Source: an uncultured beta proteobacterium
Lineage (GTDB): Bacteria; Pseudomonadota; Gammaproteobacteria; Burkholderiales; Burkholderiaceae_C
Direction: 5' to 3'
DNA: 22,069 bases
Assembly: GCA_903958915.1 (NCBI GenBank)
Contig: CAJBVC010000129.1
Span: forward strand, 1 to 22,069
The notes below the pieces were generated by a model that had not been told where the DNA came from, searched no databases, and saw only the letters and a program-made list of their open reading frames with translations. Of this stretch, positions 1-9,468 are shown piece by piece (position 1 is the stretch's first letter; each line of letters starts with the position of its first letter). A program made the translations under genes and the position numbers.

Positions 1-76
1 GTGAAATTGGTAGACACGCTATCTTGAGGGGGTAGTGGCGAGAGCTGTGCGAGTTCGAGTCTCGCCGACGGCACCA
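1..76 (+). tRNA. tRNA-Leu (anticodon GAG), 5' end cut by the window
   Basis: This is the 3' part of a leucine tRNA. The anticodon stem is CTATC (19-23) with GGTAG (31-35), and the loop TTGAGGG places the anticodon GAG at 26-28, which reads CUC and CUU codons. A long variable arm (about 36-48), typical of class II tRNAs such as Leu, precedes the T stem GCGAG/CTCGC (49-53 and 61-65). The 3' acceptor strand CGACGGC (66-72) is followed by A73 and an encoded CCA (74-76). The 5' acceptor strand and positions 8-9, about 9 bases, lie outside the window. nuoA starts 62 bases downstream, so the tRNA may be processed from a transcript that continues into the nuo operon. Confidence 0.95.
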
Positions 77-138
77 AATGGTTATTTTGCACTTCTTGTT
101 TTGCTTGAGGTGCACACAAAGGTCATGAGAATCTCACG

Positions 139-498
139 ATGAGCATCGATCAATATTTGCCTGTACTAATATTTATATTGATTGGTCTCGTGACCGGGGT
201 GGCTCCCCAAATCATCGGCTACATATTGGGTCCCAACCGACCATATGCCGCCAAGAATTCCGCGTACGAGTGTGGATTCGAAGCCTTTGGTGATGCGCGC
301 ATGAAGTTTGATGTGCGCTATTACCTGATCGCCATTCTTTTCATCTTGTTTGATCTTGAAACCGCGCTTTTGTTTCCCTGGGCGGCAGCGCTCAAGGATT
401 TGGGTTTGCTCGGGTTCCTGATTGGACTTGAAATTGTGCTCGTTTTGACGGTTGGTTTTGTGTACGCATGGATCAAGGGCGCCCTCGAGTGGGAGTGA
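139..498 (+). CDS. nuoA: NADH-quinone oxidoreductase subunit A
   Basis: This 119-residue inner-membrane subunit of complex I helps join the peripheral and membrane arms next to NuoH, J and K near the quinone cavity. Three hydrophobic segments are visible at about residues 7-29, 61-82 and 90-113. The conserved first loop ([12 protein letters not shown], Cys45) carries the cysteine that senses the active/deactive transition in mitochondrial ND3. The acidic second helix ([15 protein letters not shown]) is also typical. Length matches the family. It is the first gene of the nuo operon, 62 bases after a tRNA-Leu. I see no strong Shine-Dalgarno and no convincing promoter in that gap, so readthrough from upstream is plausible. 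Confidence 0.97.
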   Translation: MSIDQYLPVLIFILIGLVTGVAPQIIGYILGPNRPYAAKNSAYECGFEAFGDARMKFDVRYYLIAILFILFDLETALLFPWAAALKDLGLLGFLIGLEIVLVLTVGFVYAWIKGALEWE

Positions 499-502
499 TG
501 TA

Positions 503-982
503 ATGATTGAAGGTGTTCTCAAAGAGGGTTTTGTCACCACGAGCTACGACGCTGTGGTGAATTGGGCCAAGACCGGTTCGGTGTGGCCCATGACCTTTGG
601 TTTGGCGTGCTGTGCGGTGGAGATGATGCATGCCACGGTCGCCAGATATGACCTGAGCCGGTTTGGAGCAGAAGTTTTTCGGCCCAGCCCGCGACAGTCT
701 GATCTGATCATCGTGGCAGGCACGCTGACCAACAAGATGGCCCCGGCATTTCGTAAAGTGTATGACCAGATGGCAGAACCGCGCTGGGTACTCAGCATGG
801 GCTCCTGTGCCAATGGCGGGGGTTACTACCACTATAGTTATTCTGTGGTTCGTGGCTGTGATCGCATTGTTCCGGTGGATGTGTACGTTCCTGGTTGTCC
901 ACCCACCGCAGAAGCACTGATTTACGGAATTTTGCAGTTGCAGCAAAAGATCCGGCGCACCAACACCATTGCGCGGGTATGA
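503..982 (+). CDS. nuoB: NADH-quinone oxidoreductase subunit B
   Basis: This 159-residue peripheral-arm subunit binds cluster N2, the [4Fe-4S] centre that passes electrons to ubiquinone. The four expected cysteines are present: the tandem pair Cys36-Cys37 (LACCAVEMM), Cys102 (MGSCANGGG) and Cys132 (VPGCPPT). The ATG at 503 is chosen over an in-frame GTG at 452 because GGGAG (491-495) sits 7 bases before it, the protein then begins [10 protein letters not shown] as in other betaproteobacterial NuoB, and the longer form would run deep into nuoA. It lies 4 bases after nuoA and 10 before nuoC. Confidence 0.97.
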   Translation: MIEGVLKEGFVTTSYDAVVNWAKTGSVWPMTFGLACCAVEMMHATVARYDLSRFGAEVFRPSPRQSDLIIVAGTLTNKMAPAFRKVYDQMAEPRWVLSMGSCANGGGYYHYSYSVVRGCDRIVPVDVYVPGCPPTAEALIYGILQLQQKIRRTNTIARV

Positions 983-992
983 GGAGCAAGCA

Positions 993-1601
993 ATGACCGC
1001 ATTTTCTGTTTTGCCCGAGACAACCCGAGATGCAGTCGTCGCTGCTTTGGGTAACAAGGTTCTACGCGTTTCGATTGCATTCGGGGAAGTAACCGTGCAT
1101 GTTGCCGAGGCCGATTACCATGGTGCTGCATTGGTCTTGCGAGATACGCTGGGATGCAAGTTCGAGCAATTGATTGATCTGTGTGCTGTGGACTATTCTG
1201 AGTACTCGGATGGAACCCCCGATGGACTCCGGTTTTGTGTCGTTTGCCATCTGCTTTCGGTGAGTCTGAACCAGAGATTGCGGTTGAAGGTGTATGCGAC
1301 GGATGATTCTTCGCCAATGTTGCCCTCAGTGACCGATGTCTGGAGTGGTGCAAACTGGTTCGAGAGGGAAGCCTTTGATTTGTATGGCATCGTTTTCGAC
1401 GGGCATAACGATTTACGCCGGATCCTGACCGACTATGGCTTTGTGGGTCACCCGTTCCGCAAGGATTTCCCTCGAACTGGCCATGTAGAGATGCGCTATG
1501 ACGAGGAACTTGGCCGGATCATCTACCAGCCTATTACGATCGAGGATCGCGAAACTGCACCTCGGGTCATTCGCGAAGCGAACTATGGAGGCCTGCAATA
1601 A
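993..1601 (+). CDS. nuoC: NADH-quinone oxidoreductase subunit C
   Basis: This 202-residue subunit is the 30-kDa protein of the complex I connecting module and packs against NuoD. The family signature spans about residues 123-160: [18 protein letters not shown], then RRILTDYGF and GHPFRKDFP. NuoC and NuoD are separate here, as in most bacteria and unlike the fused NuoCD of E. coli. The ATG at 993 is preferred to an upstream in-frame TTG (969) because GAGGAG (981-986) is correctly placed before it and the longer form would overlap nuoB. Confidence 0.96.
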   Translation: MTAFSVLPETTRDAVVAALGNKVLRVSIAFGEVTVHVAEADYHGAALVLRDTLGCKFEQLIDLCAVDYSEYSDGTPDGLRFCVVCHLLSVSLNQRLRLKVYATDDSSPMLPSVTDVWSGANWFEREAFDLYGIVFDGHNDLRRILTDYGFVGHPFRKDFPRTGHVEMRYDEELGRIIYQPITIEDRETAPRVIREANYGGLQ

Positions 1602-1613
1602 GCAGTTCAATGC

Positions 1614-2867
1614 ATGGCTGAAATACAGAATTACACCCTCAACTTCGGTCCGCAGCACCCTGCGGCGCACGGTGTTTTGCGACTGGTACTAGAACTCGAT
1701 GGAGAAGTCATTCAGCGGGCTGACCCGCACATCGGCTTGCTGCACCGGGCGACGGAAAAGTTGGCAGAGAGCAAGACCTATCTCCAGGCGTTGCCCTACA
1801 TGGATCGACTGGACTACATGTCCATGATGTGCAATGAGCACGCTTATTGCCTTGCTTTGGAGAAGATGCTCGGGTTGGAAGTCCCGGTGCGGGCGCAATA
1901 CATCCGGGTGATGTTTTCTGAAATTACCCGTTTGTTGAACCACCTGTTGTGGGTTGGTGCTTGTGCCATTGACAACGGTGCGATGACCGTGATGTTCTAT
2001 GCTTTTCGTGAGCGAGAGGATCTTTTCGACATGTACGAGGCAGTCAGTGGTGCGCGCATGCACGCTGCCTATTTTCGTCCGGGTGGCGTGTATCGCGACT
2101 TGCCCGACACCATGCCGCAGCACGAACCAAACAAGATTCGCAGTGCGAAGTCAACGGCCGGGCTCAATGGCAACCGTGGCGGCAGTTTGTTGGACTTCAT
2201 CGACGACTTTACGCAGAGATTCCCCGGAAATCTTGCTGAATACCATACCTTGCTAACCGACAACCGCATATGGAAGCAGCGTACGGTTGACATCGGTGTA
2301 GTAACTCCCGAGCGTGCGCTCAATCTGGGCTTCACCGGTCCGATGTTGCGAGGCTCCGGAGTGGCTTGGGATCTGCGCAAGAAGCAGCCTTACGATGTTT
2401 ACGATCGCTTGGATTTCGATGTGCCGGTGGGTAAGACGGGCGACACCTACGACCGTTACCTGGTGCGCATGGAGGAAATGAAGCAGTCGAATCGCATTAT
2501 CAAACAGTGTGTGGACTGGCTACGCGCGAACCCTGGCCCGGTGATCACCAGCAACAGCAAGGTGGCTCCGCCGGACCGCGAATCGATGAAATCCAATATG
2601 GAAGACTTGATTCACCATTTCAAGTTGTTCACGGAAGGCTTCTGTGTTCCCGAGGGCGAAGCCTACGCTGCCATTGAACATCCCAAGGGTGAATTTGGTA
2701 TTTACTTTGTCAGCGATGGGGCCAACAAGCCGTACCGTATGAAGATTCGTCCACCTGCATTTGTCCATCTTGCCGCGCTGGATGAAATGGGCAAGGGGCA
2801 CATGATTGCGGACGCGGTTGCCATTATTGGCACCATGGATATTGTGTTTGGGGAAGTGGACCGATGA
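1614..2867 (+). CDS. nuoD: NADH-quinone oxidoreductase subunit D
   Basis: This 417-residue subunit is the 49-kDa protein, related to the large subunit of NiFe hydrogenases, and forms much of the ubiquinone-binding pocket with NuoB. The N-terminal signature [14 protein letters not shown] includes His19, and [10 protein letters not shown] includes Tyr68. These match the quinone-headgroup His and Tyr of the Thermus enzyme in both context and spacing (49 residues apart). The C-terminus ends DIVFGEVDR, as usual. The start codon lacks a strong Shine-Dalgarno, and the nearest GGAG is about 24 bases upstream. The stop overlaps the nuoE start by 4 bases. Confidence 0.97.
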   Translation: MAEIQNYTLNFGPQHPAAHGVLRLVLELDGEVIQRADPHIGLLHRATEKLAESKTYLQALPYMDRLDYMSMMCNEHAYCLALEKMLGLEVPVRAQYIRVMFSEITRLLNHLLWVGACAIDNGAMTVMFYAFREREDLFDMYEAVSGARMHAAYFRPGGVYRDLPDTMPQHEPNKIRSAKSTAGLNGNRGGSLLDFIDDFTQRFPGNLAEYHTLLTDNRIWKQRTVDIGVVTPERALNLGFTGPMLRGSGVAWDLRKKQPYDVYDRLDFDVPVGKTGDTYDRYLVRMEEMKQSNRIIKQCVDWLRANPGPVITSNSKVAPPDRESMKSNMEDLIHHFKLFTEGFCVPEGEAYAAIEHPKGEFGIYFVSDGANKPYRMKIRPPAFVHLAALDEMGKGHMIADAVAIIGTMDIVFGEVDR

Positions 2868-3352
2868 TTTCCGATGAATCCAAAGTGCGCTTCGCCACCG
2901 AAGTCGCCAAATACCCCGCCGATCAAAAGCAGTCTGCCGTAATGGCTTGCCTGGCTATAGCCCAACAGGAGTTGGGCTATGTCAGCGAGGAGACCGAGCG
3001 CGAAGTGGCACTGTATCTTGGTATGCCGGTGATGGCGGTGCATGAAGTGACCACGTTCTACAACATGTACAACCAAAAGCCGGTGGGCAAGTACAAGTTG
3101 AATGTCTGTACCAACTTGCCGTGCCAGTTGCGAGAGGGAGTGAGTACCTTGCAATACCTCGAGAAGAAATTGGGAATTTCCATGGGGCAGACAACGCCCG
3201 ACGGAATGTTCACCCTGCAGCAAAGTGAATGTCTTGGCGCGTGTGCCGACTCTCCCGTCCTGCTGGTCAATGACCGATCCATGTGCAGTTTCATGTCACC
3301 TGAAAAGCTTGATCAGTTGGTGGATGGCTTGCGTGCGGCAGGGAGCAAATGA
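2864..3352 (+). CDS. nuoE: NADH-quinone oxidoreductase subunit E
   Basis: This 162-residue subunit is the 24-kDa thioredoxin-like protein of the NADH-oxidising module and carries the [2Fe-2S] cluster N1a. The four ligands are visible: Cys82 and Cys87 ([10 protein letters not shown]), and Cys123 and Cys127 ([11 protein letters not shown]). The helical N-terminal region contains the usual VTTFYNMYN segment. The start overlaps the end of nuoD by 4 bases and the stop overlaps the start of nuoF by 4 bases, which suggests translational coupling of D, E and F. Confidence 0.97.
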   Translation: MISDESKVRFATEVAKYPADQKQSAVMACLAIAQQELGYVSEETEREVALYLGMPVMAVHEVTTFYNMYNQKPVGKYKLNVCTNLPCQLREGVSTLQYLEKKLGISMGQTTPDGMFTLQQSECLGACADSPVLLVNDRSMCSFMSPEKLDQLVDGLRAAGSK

Positions 3353-4704
3353 TGACCGCCGATCAAATTCTTTCTCAGTTTCGGTCCAACGGCTTGCAGA
3401 CTTGTTTTCACGGGCGGCATATTGAACCGCAAATTCTTGCCGGGCTCGATGGGTCCAATTGGCACCTGAAGGATTATGAGGCCCGAGGAGGGTACCAGGC
3501 TCTGCGTAAAGTGCTTGGAAAAGCCGGTGGTGAGCCGATGACTCAGGATCAGGTGATTGCCACGGTGAAAGAATCGGCGCTGCGTGGCCGTGGTGGTGCC
3601 GGCTTTCCAACAGGTCTGAAGTGGAGTTTTATGCCACGTCAGTTTCCCGGTCAAAAGTACCTCGTGTGCAATACTGATGAAGGCGAACCTGGAACATGCA
3701 AGGACCGCGAGATTCTTGAATTTAACCCGCACATCGTGATTGAAGGAATGGCCATTGCAGCATTCGCAATGGGAACGTCCGTAGGTTACAACTACATCCA
3801 CGGCGAGATATTTGCTACCTACGACCGTTTCGAGGCGGCCTTGGAAGAGGCTCGGGCCGCGGGCTTGTTGGGGGACAATATTCTTGGGAGTGGCTTTAGC
3901 TTCCAGTTGCATGCCGCCCATGGTTTTGGCGCCTACATTTGCGGGGAAGAAACCGCATTGCTGGAGTCGTTAGAGGGCAAGAAGGGGCAGCCACGATTCA
4001 AACCACCTTTTCCGGCAAGCTTTGGTTTGTATGGCAAGCCAACGACCATCAATAACACGGAAACTTTTGCGGCGGTACCCTGGATCATTCGCAATGGTGG
4101 CCAAGCCTACATGGAGTGCGGCAAACCCAACAACGGCGGAACCAAGATTTACTCGGTCGTCGGTGATGTGGAAATGCCTGGGAATTTCGAAGTCCCGATG
4201 GGAACGCCTTTTTCCAAACTGCTGGAATTGGCTGGAGGCGTGCGCTCTGGGCGCCAGCTGAAAGCAGTTATTCCTGGAGGCTCGTCGTCCCCCGTGCTAC
4301 CAGCCGCATTGATGATGGACTGTACGATGGACTATGACTCGATCGCCAAAGCGGGTTCGATGCTGGGTTCTGGGGCTGTGATTGTGATGGACGACAGTCG
4401 CTGTATGGTGAAGAGTTTGCAGCGTTTGAGTTACTTTTACTCGCACGAGTCCTGTGGACAGTGCACCCCGTGTCGCGAAGGAACGGGCTGGTTGTGGCGC
4501 GTGGTCGACCGGATTGAGACAGGGCACGGGCGGCAATCCGACATTGATTTGCTGGACAGTGTGGCTGACGATATCCAGGGCCGTACCATTTGTGCGCTAG
4601 GCGATGCTGCGGCGATGCCGGTGCGCGCCATGATCAAGCATTTCCGCCCTGAATTTGAGTACCACGTTGCGCACAAGACTTGCATGGTCCCCGCATACGT
4701 TTGA
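3349..4704 (+). CDS. nuoF: NADH-quinone oxidoreductase subunit F
   Basis: This 451-residue subunit is the 51-kDa protein that binds NADH and FMN and accepts hydride from NADH. The glycine-rich motif [15 protein letters not shown] (about residues 80-94) and [15 protein letters not shown] (107-121) build the nucleotide and flavin site. [18 protein letters not shown] (197-212) is the second family signature. Cluster N3 ligands are Cys369, Cys372 and Cys375 ([12 protein letters not shown]) plus Cys415 (TICALGDAA). It begins with two consecutive ATG codons, and the first is taken because it gives the 4-base overlap with nuoE. nuoG begins 14 bases downstream. Confidence 0.97.
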   Translation: MMTADQILSQFRSNGLQTCFHGRHIEPQILAGLDGSNWHLKDYEARGGYQALRKVLGKAGGEPMTQDQVIATVKESALRGRGGAGFPTGLKWSFMPRQFPGQKYLVCNTDEGEPGTCKDREILEFNPHIVIEGMAIAAFAMGTSVGYNYIHGEIFATYDRFEAALEEARAAGLLGDNILGSGFSFQLHAAHGFGAYICGEETALLESLEGKKGQPRFKPPFPASFGLYGKPTTINNTETFAAVPWIIRNGGQAYMECGKPNNGGTKIYSVVGDVEMPGNFEVPMGTPFSKLLELAGGVRSGRQLKAVIPGGSSSPVLPAALMMDCTMDYDSIAKAGSMLGSGAVIVMDDSRCMVKSLQRLSYFYSHESCGQCTPCREGTGWLWRVVDRIETGHGRQSDIDLLDSVADDIQGRTICALGDAAAMPVRAMIKHFRPEFEYHVAHKTCMVPAYV

Positions 4705-4718
4705 GTGAGTACTACAAG

Positions 4719-6857
4719 ATGATTGAAATAGAACTCGATGGCAAGAAGGTGGACATTGCTGAAGGCAGCATGATCATGCATGCAGCAGAGAAAGCGGGCA
4801 CCTATATTCCGCACTTCTGCTACCACAAGAAACTCAGCATTGCGGCGAGCTGCCGCATGTGTCTGGTAGACGTGGAAAAAATGCCCAAACCGATGCCGGC
4901 CTGTGCGACACCCGTGACCAAGGGTATGGTAGTGCGAACCCAAAGCGACAAGGCGGTAAGGGCGCAAAAGTCTGTCATGGAGTTTCTGCTGATCAATCAC
5001 CCCCTGGATTGTCCGATTTGTGACCAGGGTGGCGAGTGCCAGTTGCAGGACTTGGCTGTTGGTTATGGCGGTACGGCGTCTCGCTTCGAGGAAGAAAAGC
5101 GCGTGGTCTTCCACAAGGACATTGGTCCCCTGGTATCGATGGAGGAGATGAGCCGCTGCATCCATTGCACACGTTGCGTGCGCTTTGGTCAGGAGATTGC
5201 CGGTGCGATGGAACTCGGGATGTCACATCGCGGCGAGCATGCCGAAATTGAAACCTATGTCGGTCAGTCGGTGGACTCGGAACTGTCTGGAAACATGATT
5301 GACATTTGCCCCGTAGGCGCACTGACCAGCAAACCGTTTCGGTACAGCGCGCGCACCTGGGAATTGTCCCGGCGCAAATCTGTCAGCCCGCACGATTCGA
5401 CGGGTGCCAATCTCATCGTTCAAGTGAAGAATCACCGTGTGATGCGGGTGGTGCCACTGGAGAATGATGCTGTCAATGAGTGCTGGATTGCCGATCGTGA
5501 CCGTTTTTCCTACGAAGCACTGAACGGTGCAGAGCGGTTGACGACCCCTATGCTGAAACAAGGGGGTGAGTGGAAGTCCGTGGATTGGCAGACCGCCCTT
5601 GAATATGTGGCGCATGGCCTTAAAAGCATAAAGGCCAACCATGGAGCATCGTCGATCGGTGCGCTGGTCAGCCCCCACAGCACGCTGGAGGAGCTTTATC
5701 TTGCCGGCGCCCTGATGCGCGGTATGGGTAGCGGAAACATCGACTACCGTTTGCGCAATGCCGAGTTTGAGACTTCACAACCCGGAGCGCGTTATCTTGG
5801 AATGGCTGTTGCCGAGTTGTCCACCCTGCAGCGCATATTGGTGGTCGGTTCGAATTTGCGCAAGGATCACCCCTTGTTTGCACAACGTATTCGGCAAGCG
5901 GTTCGATCAGGTTGCGCAGTCAATGTCGTGAGCGCGTCGGATGCAGAGTGGGCCATGTCCATTCGCAATACCAGTAAGGCGTCGTCGGGCAACTGGGTCC
6001 AGGCGCTTTCTGACATTGCAACCGCGATTGCGACAGAAAAAGGAGTTACTGCACCACATGCTGGACAGGCGACCGATGTTGCCAAGGCGATTGCAATGTC
6101 CATGTTGAGTGGAGAACGCAAAGCGGTTTTGTTGGGAAATGCTGCCGCGCACCATCCTCAGGCGAGCCAATTGCTGGCATTGGCAAACTGGATTGCCGAA
6201 CAGACCGGGGCTACGGTGGGGTACTTCACGGAAGCCGCCAACACGGTGGGGGCTCAATTGGTGGGCGCGTTGCCAGACAACGGTGCACTGAATGCAGGAC
6301 AGATGCTTTCGGGCGTGCTCAAAGCGGCAATCCTGCTCAATACAGAGCCTGAGTTTGATTCAGCGGCCGGTGCCAAATCGGCTGAGGGATTGAAGCCTTG
6401 TGAAATGGTTGTAACGCTCAGTCCGTTCAAGGCCAATCTCGCAATCAGTGACGTCCTGTTGCCGATCGCCCCATTTACTGAGACACCAGGAACCTTCGTC
6501 AATGCACAGGGTCTGGTGCAAAGCTTCCATGCGGTGGTGAAGCCACTTGGCGAGACACGCCCTGCCTGGAAAGTGTTTCGAGCACTGGCGAATGTTTTGA
6601 ATCTTCCCGGGTTTGAGTACAACTCATCGCAGGAGGTTTTGGAGCACTTACATGCGACCGATGGTGGCGCCATTCCCCAGCACGTTCCCGCGGGCAGATT
6701 GAGCAATGGGGTAGCAGCAGGGTCGACGGTTCATTCTGCGCAAGCCGAGCCCTGCGTGGCAGGCATTTATCAACTCGACGGCATCGTGCGCCGGGCAACA
6801 GCGTTGCAACTCACCGCCGATGCCAGGGCCACCCGTTCGCTGGAGGTGACAGCATGA
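4719..6857 (+). CDS. nuoG: NADH-quinone oxidoreductase subunit G
   Basis: This 712-residue subunit is the 75-kDa protein of the peripheral arm. An N-terminal ferredoxin-like domain binds [2Fe-2S] cluster N1b (Cys34, Cys45, Cys48, Cys62). It is followed by the His/Cys3 site of cluster N5 (His94, Cys98, Cys101, Cys107; [15 protein letters not shown]) and the four cysteines of cluster N4 (Cys147, Cys150, Cys153, Cys197). The rest is a molybdopterin-oxidoreductase-like domain without catalytic function in complex I. The extra N7 cluster motif of E. coli is missing: the stretch after [16 protein letters not shown] has no cysteines. The ATG at 4719 ([10 protein letters not shown]) is used because an upstream in-frame start at 4680 lies inside nuoF. 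Confidence 0.96.
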   Translation: MIEIELDGKKVDIAEGSMIMHAAEKAGTYIPHFCYHKKLSIAASCRMCLVDVEKMPKPMPACATPVTKGMVVRTQSDKAVRAQKSVMEFLLINHPLDCPICDQGGECQLQDLAVGYGGTASRFEEEKRVVFHKDIGPLVSMEEMSRCIHCTRCVRFGQEIAGAMELGMSHRGEHAEIETYVGQSVDSELSGNMIDICPVGALTSKPFRYSARTWELSRRKSVSPHDSTGANLIVQVKNHRVMRVVPLENDAVNECWIADRDRFSYEALNGAERLTTPMLKQGGEWKSVDWQTALEYVAHGLKSIKANHGASSIGALVSPHSTLEELYLAGALMRGMGSGNIDYRLRNAEFETSQPGARYLGMAVAELSTLQRILVVGSNLRKDHPLFAQRIRQAVRSGCAVNVVSASDAEWAMSIRNTSKASSGNWVQALSDIATAIATEKGVTAPHAGQATDVAKAIAMSMLSGERKAVLLGNAAAHHPQASQLLALANWIAEQTGATVGYFTEAANTVGAQLVGALPDNGALNAGQMLSGVLKAAILLNTEPEFDSAAGAKSAEGLKPCEMVVTLSPFKANLAISDVLLPIAPFTETPGTFVNAQGLVQSFHAVVKPLGETRPAWKVFRALANVLNLPGFEYNSSQEVLEHLHATDGGAIPQHVPAGRLSNGVAAGSTVHSAQAEPCVAGIYQLDGIVRRATALQLTADARATRSLEVTA

Positions 6858-7930
6858 GTGACATCATTTTTGGCTTTGGCCAGGGGCTACTGTCCGATGG
6901 GTGGTGGACTGTTTACGCCTGGCCCCTGATTTGGGCAACGATCAAGGTGTCCTTGGTGCTCATGCTGGTGATGGGCATTGTGACCTATGCCACGTTGTGG
7001 GAGCGTAAGCTCCTGGGCTGGGTTCAGATTCGTTTGGGGCCAAATCGCGTGGGACCCTGGGGTTTGTTGCAGCCGATTGCCGATGCTTTGAAACTGATGA
7101 CGAAAGAGGTGGTCCGACCAGCGGCATCCGATAAGTCTTTGTTTTATTTGGGGCCAGTTCTTACGGTCGCACCTGCACTGGCGGCTTGGGCCGTTGTGCC
7201 GTTTGGGCCGGAGGTCGCTGCGGCAAATCTGAATGCAGGTCTGCTGTTTTTGATGGCGATTGCCTCCCTGGAGGTCTATGGCGTCATCATTTCCGGATGG
7301 TCATCCAATTCCAAGTACGCATTCCTTGGTGCGCTGCGCGCTTCGGCGCAGATGGTGAGTTACGAGATCGCCATGGGATTCTGTTTCCTGGTTGTGCTGA
7401 TGGTTTCTGCAAGCCTGAACATGACGGATATCGTGCTCGGTCAGGCCAAGGGGCAATTCGCGGACATGGGGCTATCTTTTCTGTCCTGGAACTGGTTACC
7501 TTTGCTGCCGATCCTGGTGATTTACTTTGTGTCCGGTTTGGCTGAGACCAATCGGACTCCGTTTGACGTGATCGAAGGCGAGTCGGAAATTGTTGCCGGT
7601 CACATGGTTGAGTATTCTGGTATGTCCTGGGCCATGTTTCAGATGGCCGAGTACGCCAACATCTGGCTTGTCTCTATTCTTACCACAGTGATGTTCCTTG
7701 GTGGCTGGCTGTCGCCAGTGGCTGCATTGGACTTCATTCCAGGCTGGATATGGCTGGGTTTGAAGACATTTGCCATCATGACCCTGTTTATCTGGGTTCG
7801 GGTTACCTTTCCACGGTTCCGTTATGACCAGATCATGCGTTTGGGCTGGAAGATTTTCATTCCCATTACCCTGGTCTGGCTGGTGGTGGTTGCGGTGTGG
7901 ATGCAGACCCCGTGGAACATTTGGAAGTAA
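6854..7930 (+). CDS. nuoH: NADH-quinone oxidoreductase subunit H
   Basis: This 358-residue membrane subunit (ND1 homologue) forms the roof of the quinone tunnel and links quinone reduction to proton pumping. It has about eight or nine hydrophobic helices. The signatures [19 protein letters not shown] near residues 55-75 and [20 protein letters not shown], with Glu241, Glu243 and Glu245, are the conserved quinone-site loop. A strong Shine-Dalgarno (GGAGGTGA, 6842-6849) lies inside nuoG, and the start overlaps the nuoG stop by 4 bases. Confidence 0.97.
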   Translation: MSDIIFGFGQGLLSDGWWTVYAWPLIWATIKVSLVLMLVMGIVTYATLWERKLLGWVQIRLGPNRVGPWGLLQPIADALKLMTKEVVRPAASDKSLFYLGPVLTVAPALAAWAVVPFGPEVAAANLNAGLLFLMAIASLEVYGVIISGWSSNSKYAFLGALRASAQMVSYEIAMGFCFLVVLMVSASLNMTDIVLGQAKGQFADMGLSFLSWNWLPLLPILVIYFVSGLAETNRTPFDVIEGESEIVAGHMVEYSGMSWAMFQMAEYANIWLVSILTTVMFLGGWLSPVAALDFIPGWIWLGLKTFAIMTLFIWVRVTFPRFRYDQIMRLGWKIFIPITLVWLVVVAVWMQTPWNIWK

Positions 7931-7942
7931 TTCGAGTTGTCT

Positions 7943-8476
7943 ATGTCTACACCAACTTCAAATATGCTTCAAAGCCCCTCCGCAAGCGCCTTCTCGCTGA
8001 AGGATTTTCTGAGCAGCTTTTTATTGATCGAACTCTTGAAGGGTTTGATGCTCACCGGAAAATACGCCTTTCGCAGCAAGATTACGCTGGAGTATCCCGA
8101 AGAGAAGACTCCCTTGTCACCACGTTTTCGTGGATTGCATGCATTGCGACGATATGAAAACGGTGAGGAACGTTGCATTGCGTGCAAGCTATGCGAGGCG
8201 GTATGCCCGGCGCAGGCGATTACGATTGAATCAGAGGTTCGTGAAGATGGGTCAAGGCGCACTACGCGTTATGACATCGACCTGAACAAGTGTATTTTCT
8301 GCGGTTTCTGTGAGGAGAGTTGTCCCGTCGACTCCATCGTGGAAACACACATTCTCGAGTACCACGGTGAAGCACGCAACGACCTGTATTTCACCAAGGA
8401 AATGCTGCTTGCCGTGGGGGACCGTTATGAGTCCGTCATTGCGGCCAACAAGGCGGCTGACGCCAAATACCGTTGA
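7943..8476 (+). CDS. nuoI: NADH-quinone oxidoreductase subunit I
   Basis: This 177-residue subunit is the 23-kDa ferredoxin-type protein carrying clusters N6a and N6b between the NADH module and cluster N2. The two motifs are complete: Cys78, Cys81, Cys84, Cys88 ([12 protein letters not shown]) and Cys117, Cys120, Cys123, Cys127 ([12 protein letters not shown]). An N-terminal amphipathic segment ([19 protein letters not shown]) anchors it to the membrane arm. The ATG at 7943 is taken as the start. A TTG at 7937 and an ATG at 7964 are alternatives, and the second would give a length closer to many homologues. It lies 12 bases after nuoH. Confidence 0.95.
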   Translation: MSTPTSNMLQSPSASAFSLKDFLSSFLLIELLKGLMLTGKYAFRSKITLEYPEEKTPLSPRFRGLHALRRYENGEERCIACKLCEAVCPAQAITIESEVREDGSRRTTRYDIDLNKCIFCGFCEESCPVDSIVETHILEYHGEARNDLYFTKEMLLAVGDRYESVIAANKAADAKYR

Positions 8477-8501
8477 TCTGGCGTAATTAAGAAGAAGCAT
8501 C

Positions 8502-9158
8502 ATGAGTGTCACGACCGGTCTTTTCTACCTGTTCTCTGCGATTTTGCTGGTATCGGCATTTCGTGTTATTACGGCGCGCAACCCCGTCCACGCGGTACTT
8601 TTTCTGGTGCTTGCCTTCGTGCAGGCGTCGATGTTGTGGATGCTATTGAAGGCCGAGTTCCTTTCCATTGCGCTGGTACTGGTCTACGTTGGCGCAGTGA
8701 TGGTGCTTTTCCTTTTCGTCGTCATGATGATCGACGTGAATCTGGAGGGGCTACGTGAAGGGTTCTGGAATCACTTTCCCCTGGCTGCTTTGGTCGGTGT
8801 GGTGATCGCGCTGGAAATGTCGGCGGTGTTGATGGGTGGCTTCCGGATATCGGAAGATTTGAGTGGCAAGGCTGTCAGCGCTGTGGGAGCGGTGCAGACG
8901 TCCAACACCAAAGAAATCGGCATGTTGATGTACACGCAGTATTTGTATCCTCTCGAAGTCGCGACCGCGATCCTGCTGGTGGGGATGATTGCTGCTATCG
9001 CGCTGACTTTGCGCGCCCGCAAGAACACCAAGTACGTGCAGCCAAGCAGTCAGGTGAAGATCAAGGCGAGAGATCGGATGACGGTGCTGAAAATGGCGCC
9101 CACAAAACCGGCAATGGAGCCGGTTGCAACCGCGCCAAATGGGGAGACAAAGGCATGA
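8502..9158 (+). CDS. nuoJ: NADH-quinone oxidoreductase subunit J
   Basis: This 218-residue membrane subunit (ND6 homologue) shows five hydrophobic segments at about residues 2-20, 29-48, 53-77, 92-112 and 150-171. The conserved helix-3 region ([20 protein letters not shown]) contains the segment that rotates during turnover in complex I structures. After the last helix a hydrophilic tail of nearly 50 residues (about 171-218), rich in Lys, Pro and Thr, faces the aqueous side. The stop overlaps the nuoK start by 4 bases. Confidence 0.96.
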   Translation: MSVTTGLFYLFSAILLVSAFRVITARNPVHAVLFLVLAFVQASMLWMLLKAEFLSIALVLVYVGAVMVLFLFVVMMIDVNLEGLREGFWNHFPLAALVGVVIALEMSAVLMGGFRISEDLSGKAVSAVGAVQTSNTKEIGMLMYTQYLYPLEVATAILLVGMIAAIALTLRARKNTKYVQPSSQVKIKARDRMTVLKMAPTKPAMEPVATAPNGETKA

Positions 9159-9463
9159 CTTTGACGCTTGGACATTTCTTATCTCTGGGGGCCATGTTGT
9201 TCGCGCTGTCGGTAGTGGGGATTTTTCTCAATCGGCGTAACCTGATTGTGTTGCTGATGGCAATTGAGTTGATGCTGCTTGCCGTGAATACGAACTTTGT
9301 AGCGTTCTCGTACTACCTGCATGACATGCATGGCCAGATTTTTGTGTTTTTCATCCTCACCGTCGCGGCTGCAGAGTCGGCGATTGGCCTGGCTATCCTC
9401 GTTCTGCTGTTTCGCAACAAGTCCAGCATTAATGTGGACGAGCTCAATTCGCTCAAGGGTTAA
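9155..9463 (+). CDS. nuoK: NADH-quinone oxidoreductase subunit K
   Basis: This 102-residue membrane subunit (ND4L homologue) has three transmembrane helices. The two buried glutamates essential for proton transfer in the family are present: Glu38 ([13 protein letters not shown]) and Glu74 ([13 protein letters not shown]), equivalent to Glu36 and Glu72 of E. coli NuoK. The length matches the family. The start overlaps nuoJ, and nuoL follows after 5 bases. Confidence 0.97.
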   Translation: MTLTLGHFLSLGAMLFALSVVGIFLNRRNLIVLLMAIELMLLAVNTNFVAFSYYLHDMHGQIFVFFILTVAAAESAIGLAILVLLFRNKSSINVDELNSLKG

Positions 9464-9468
9464 TAAAA

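Noticed and set aside
452..502. An N-terminal extension of NuoB from a GTG at 452
   Set aside because: It lies inside nuoA. The ATG at 503 has its own Shine-Dalgarno and gives the usual NuoB start.
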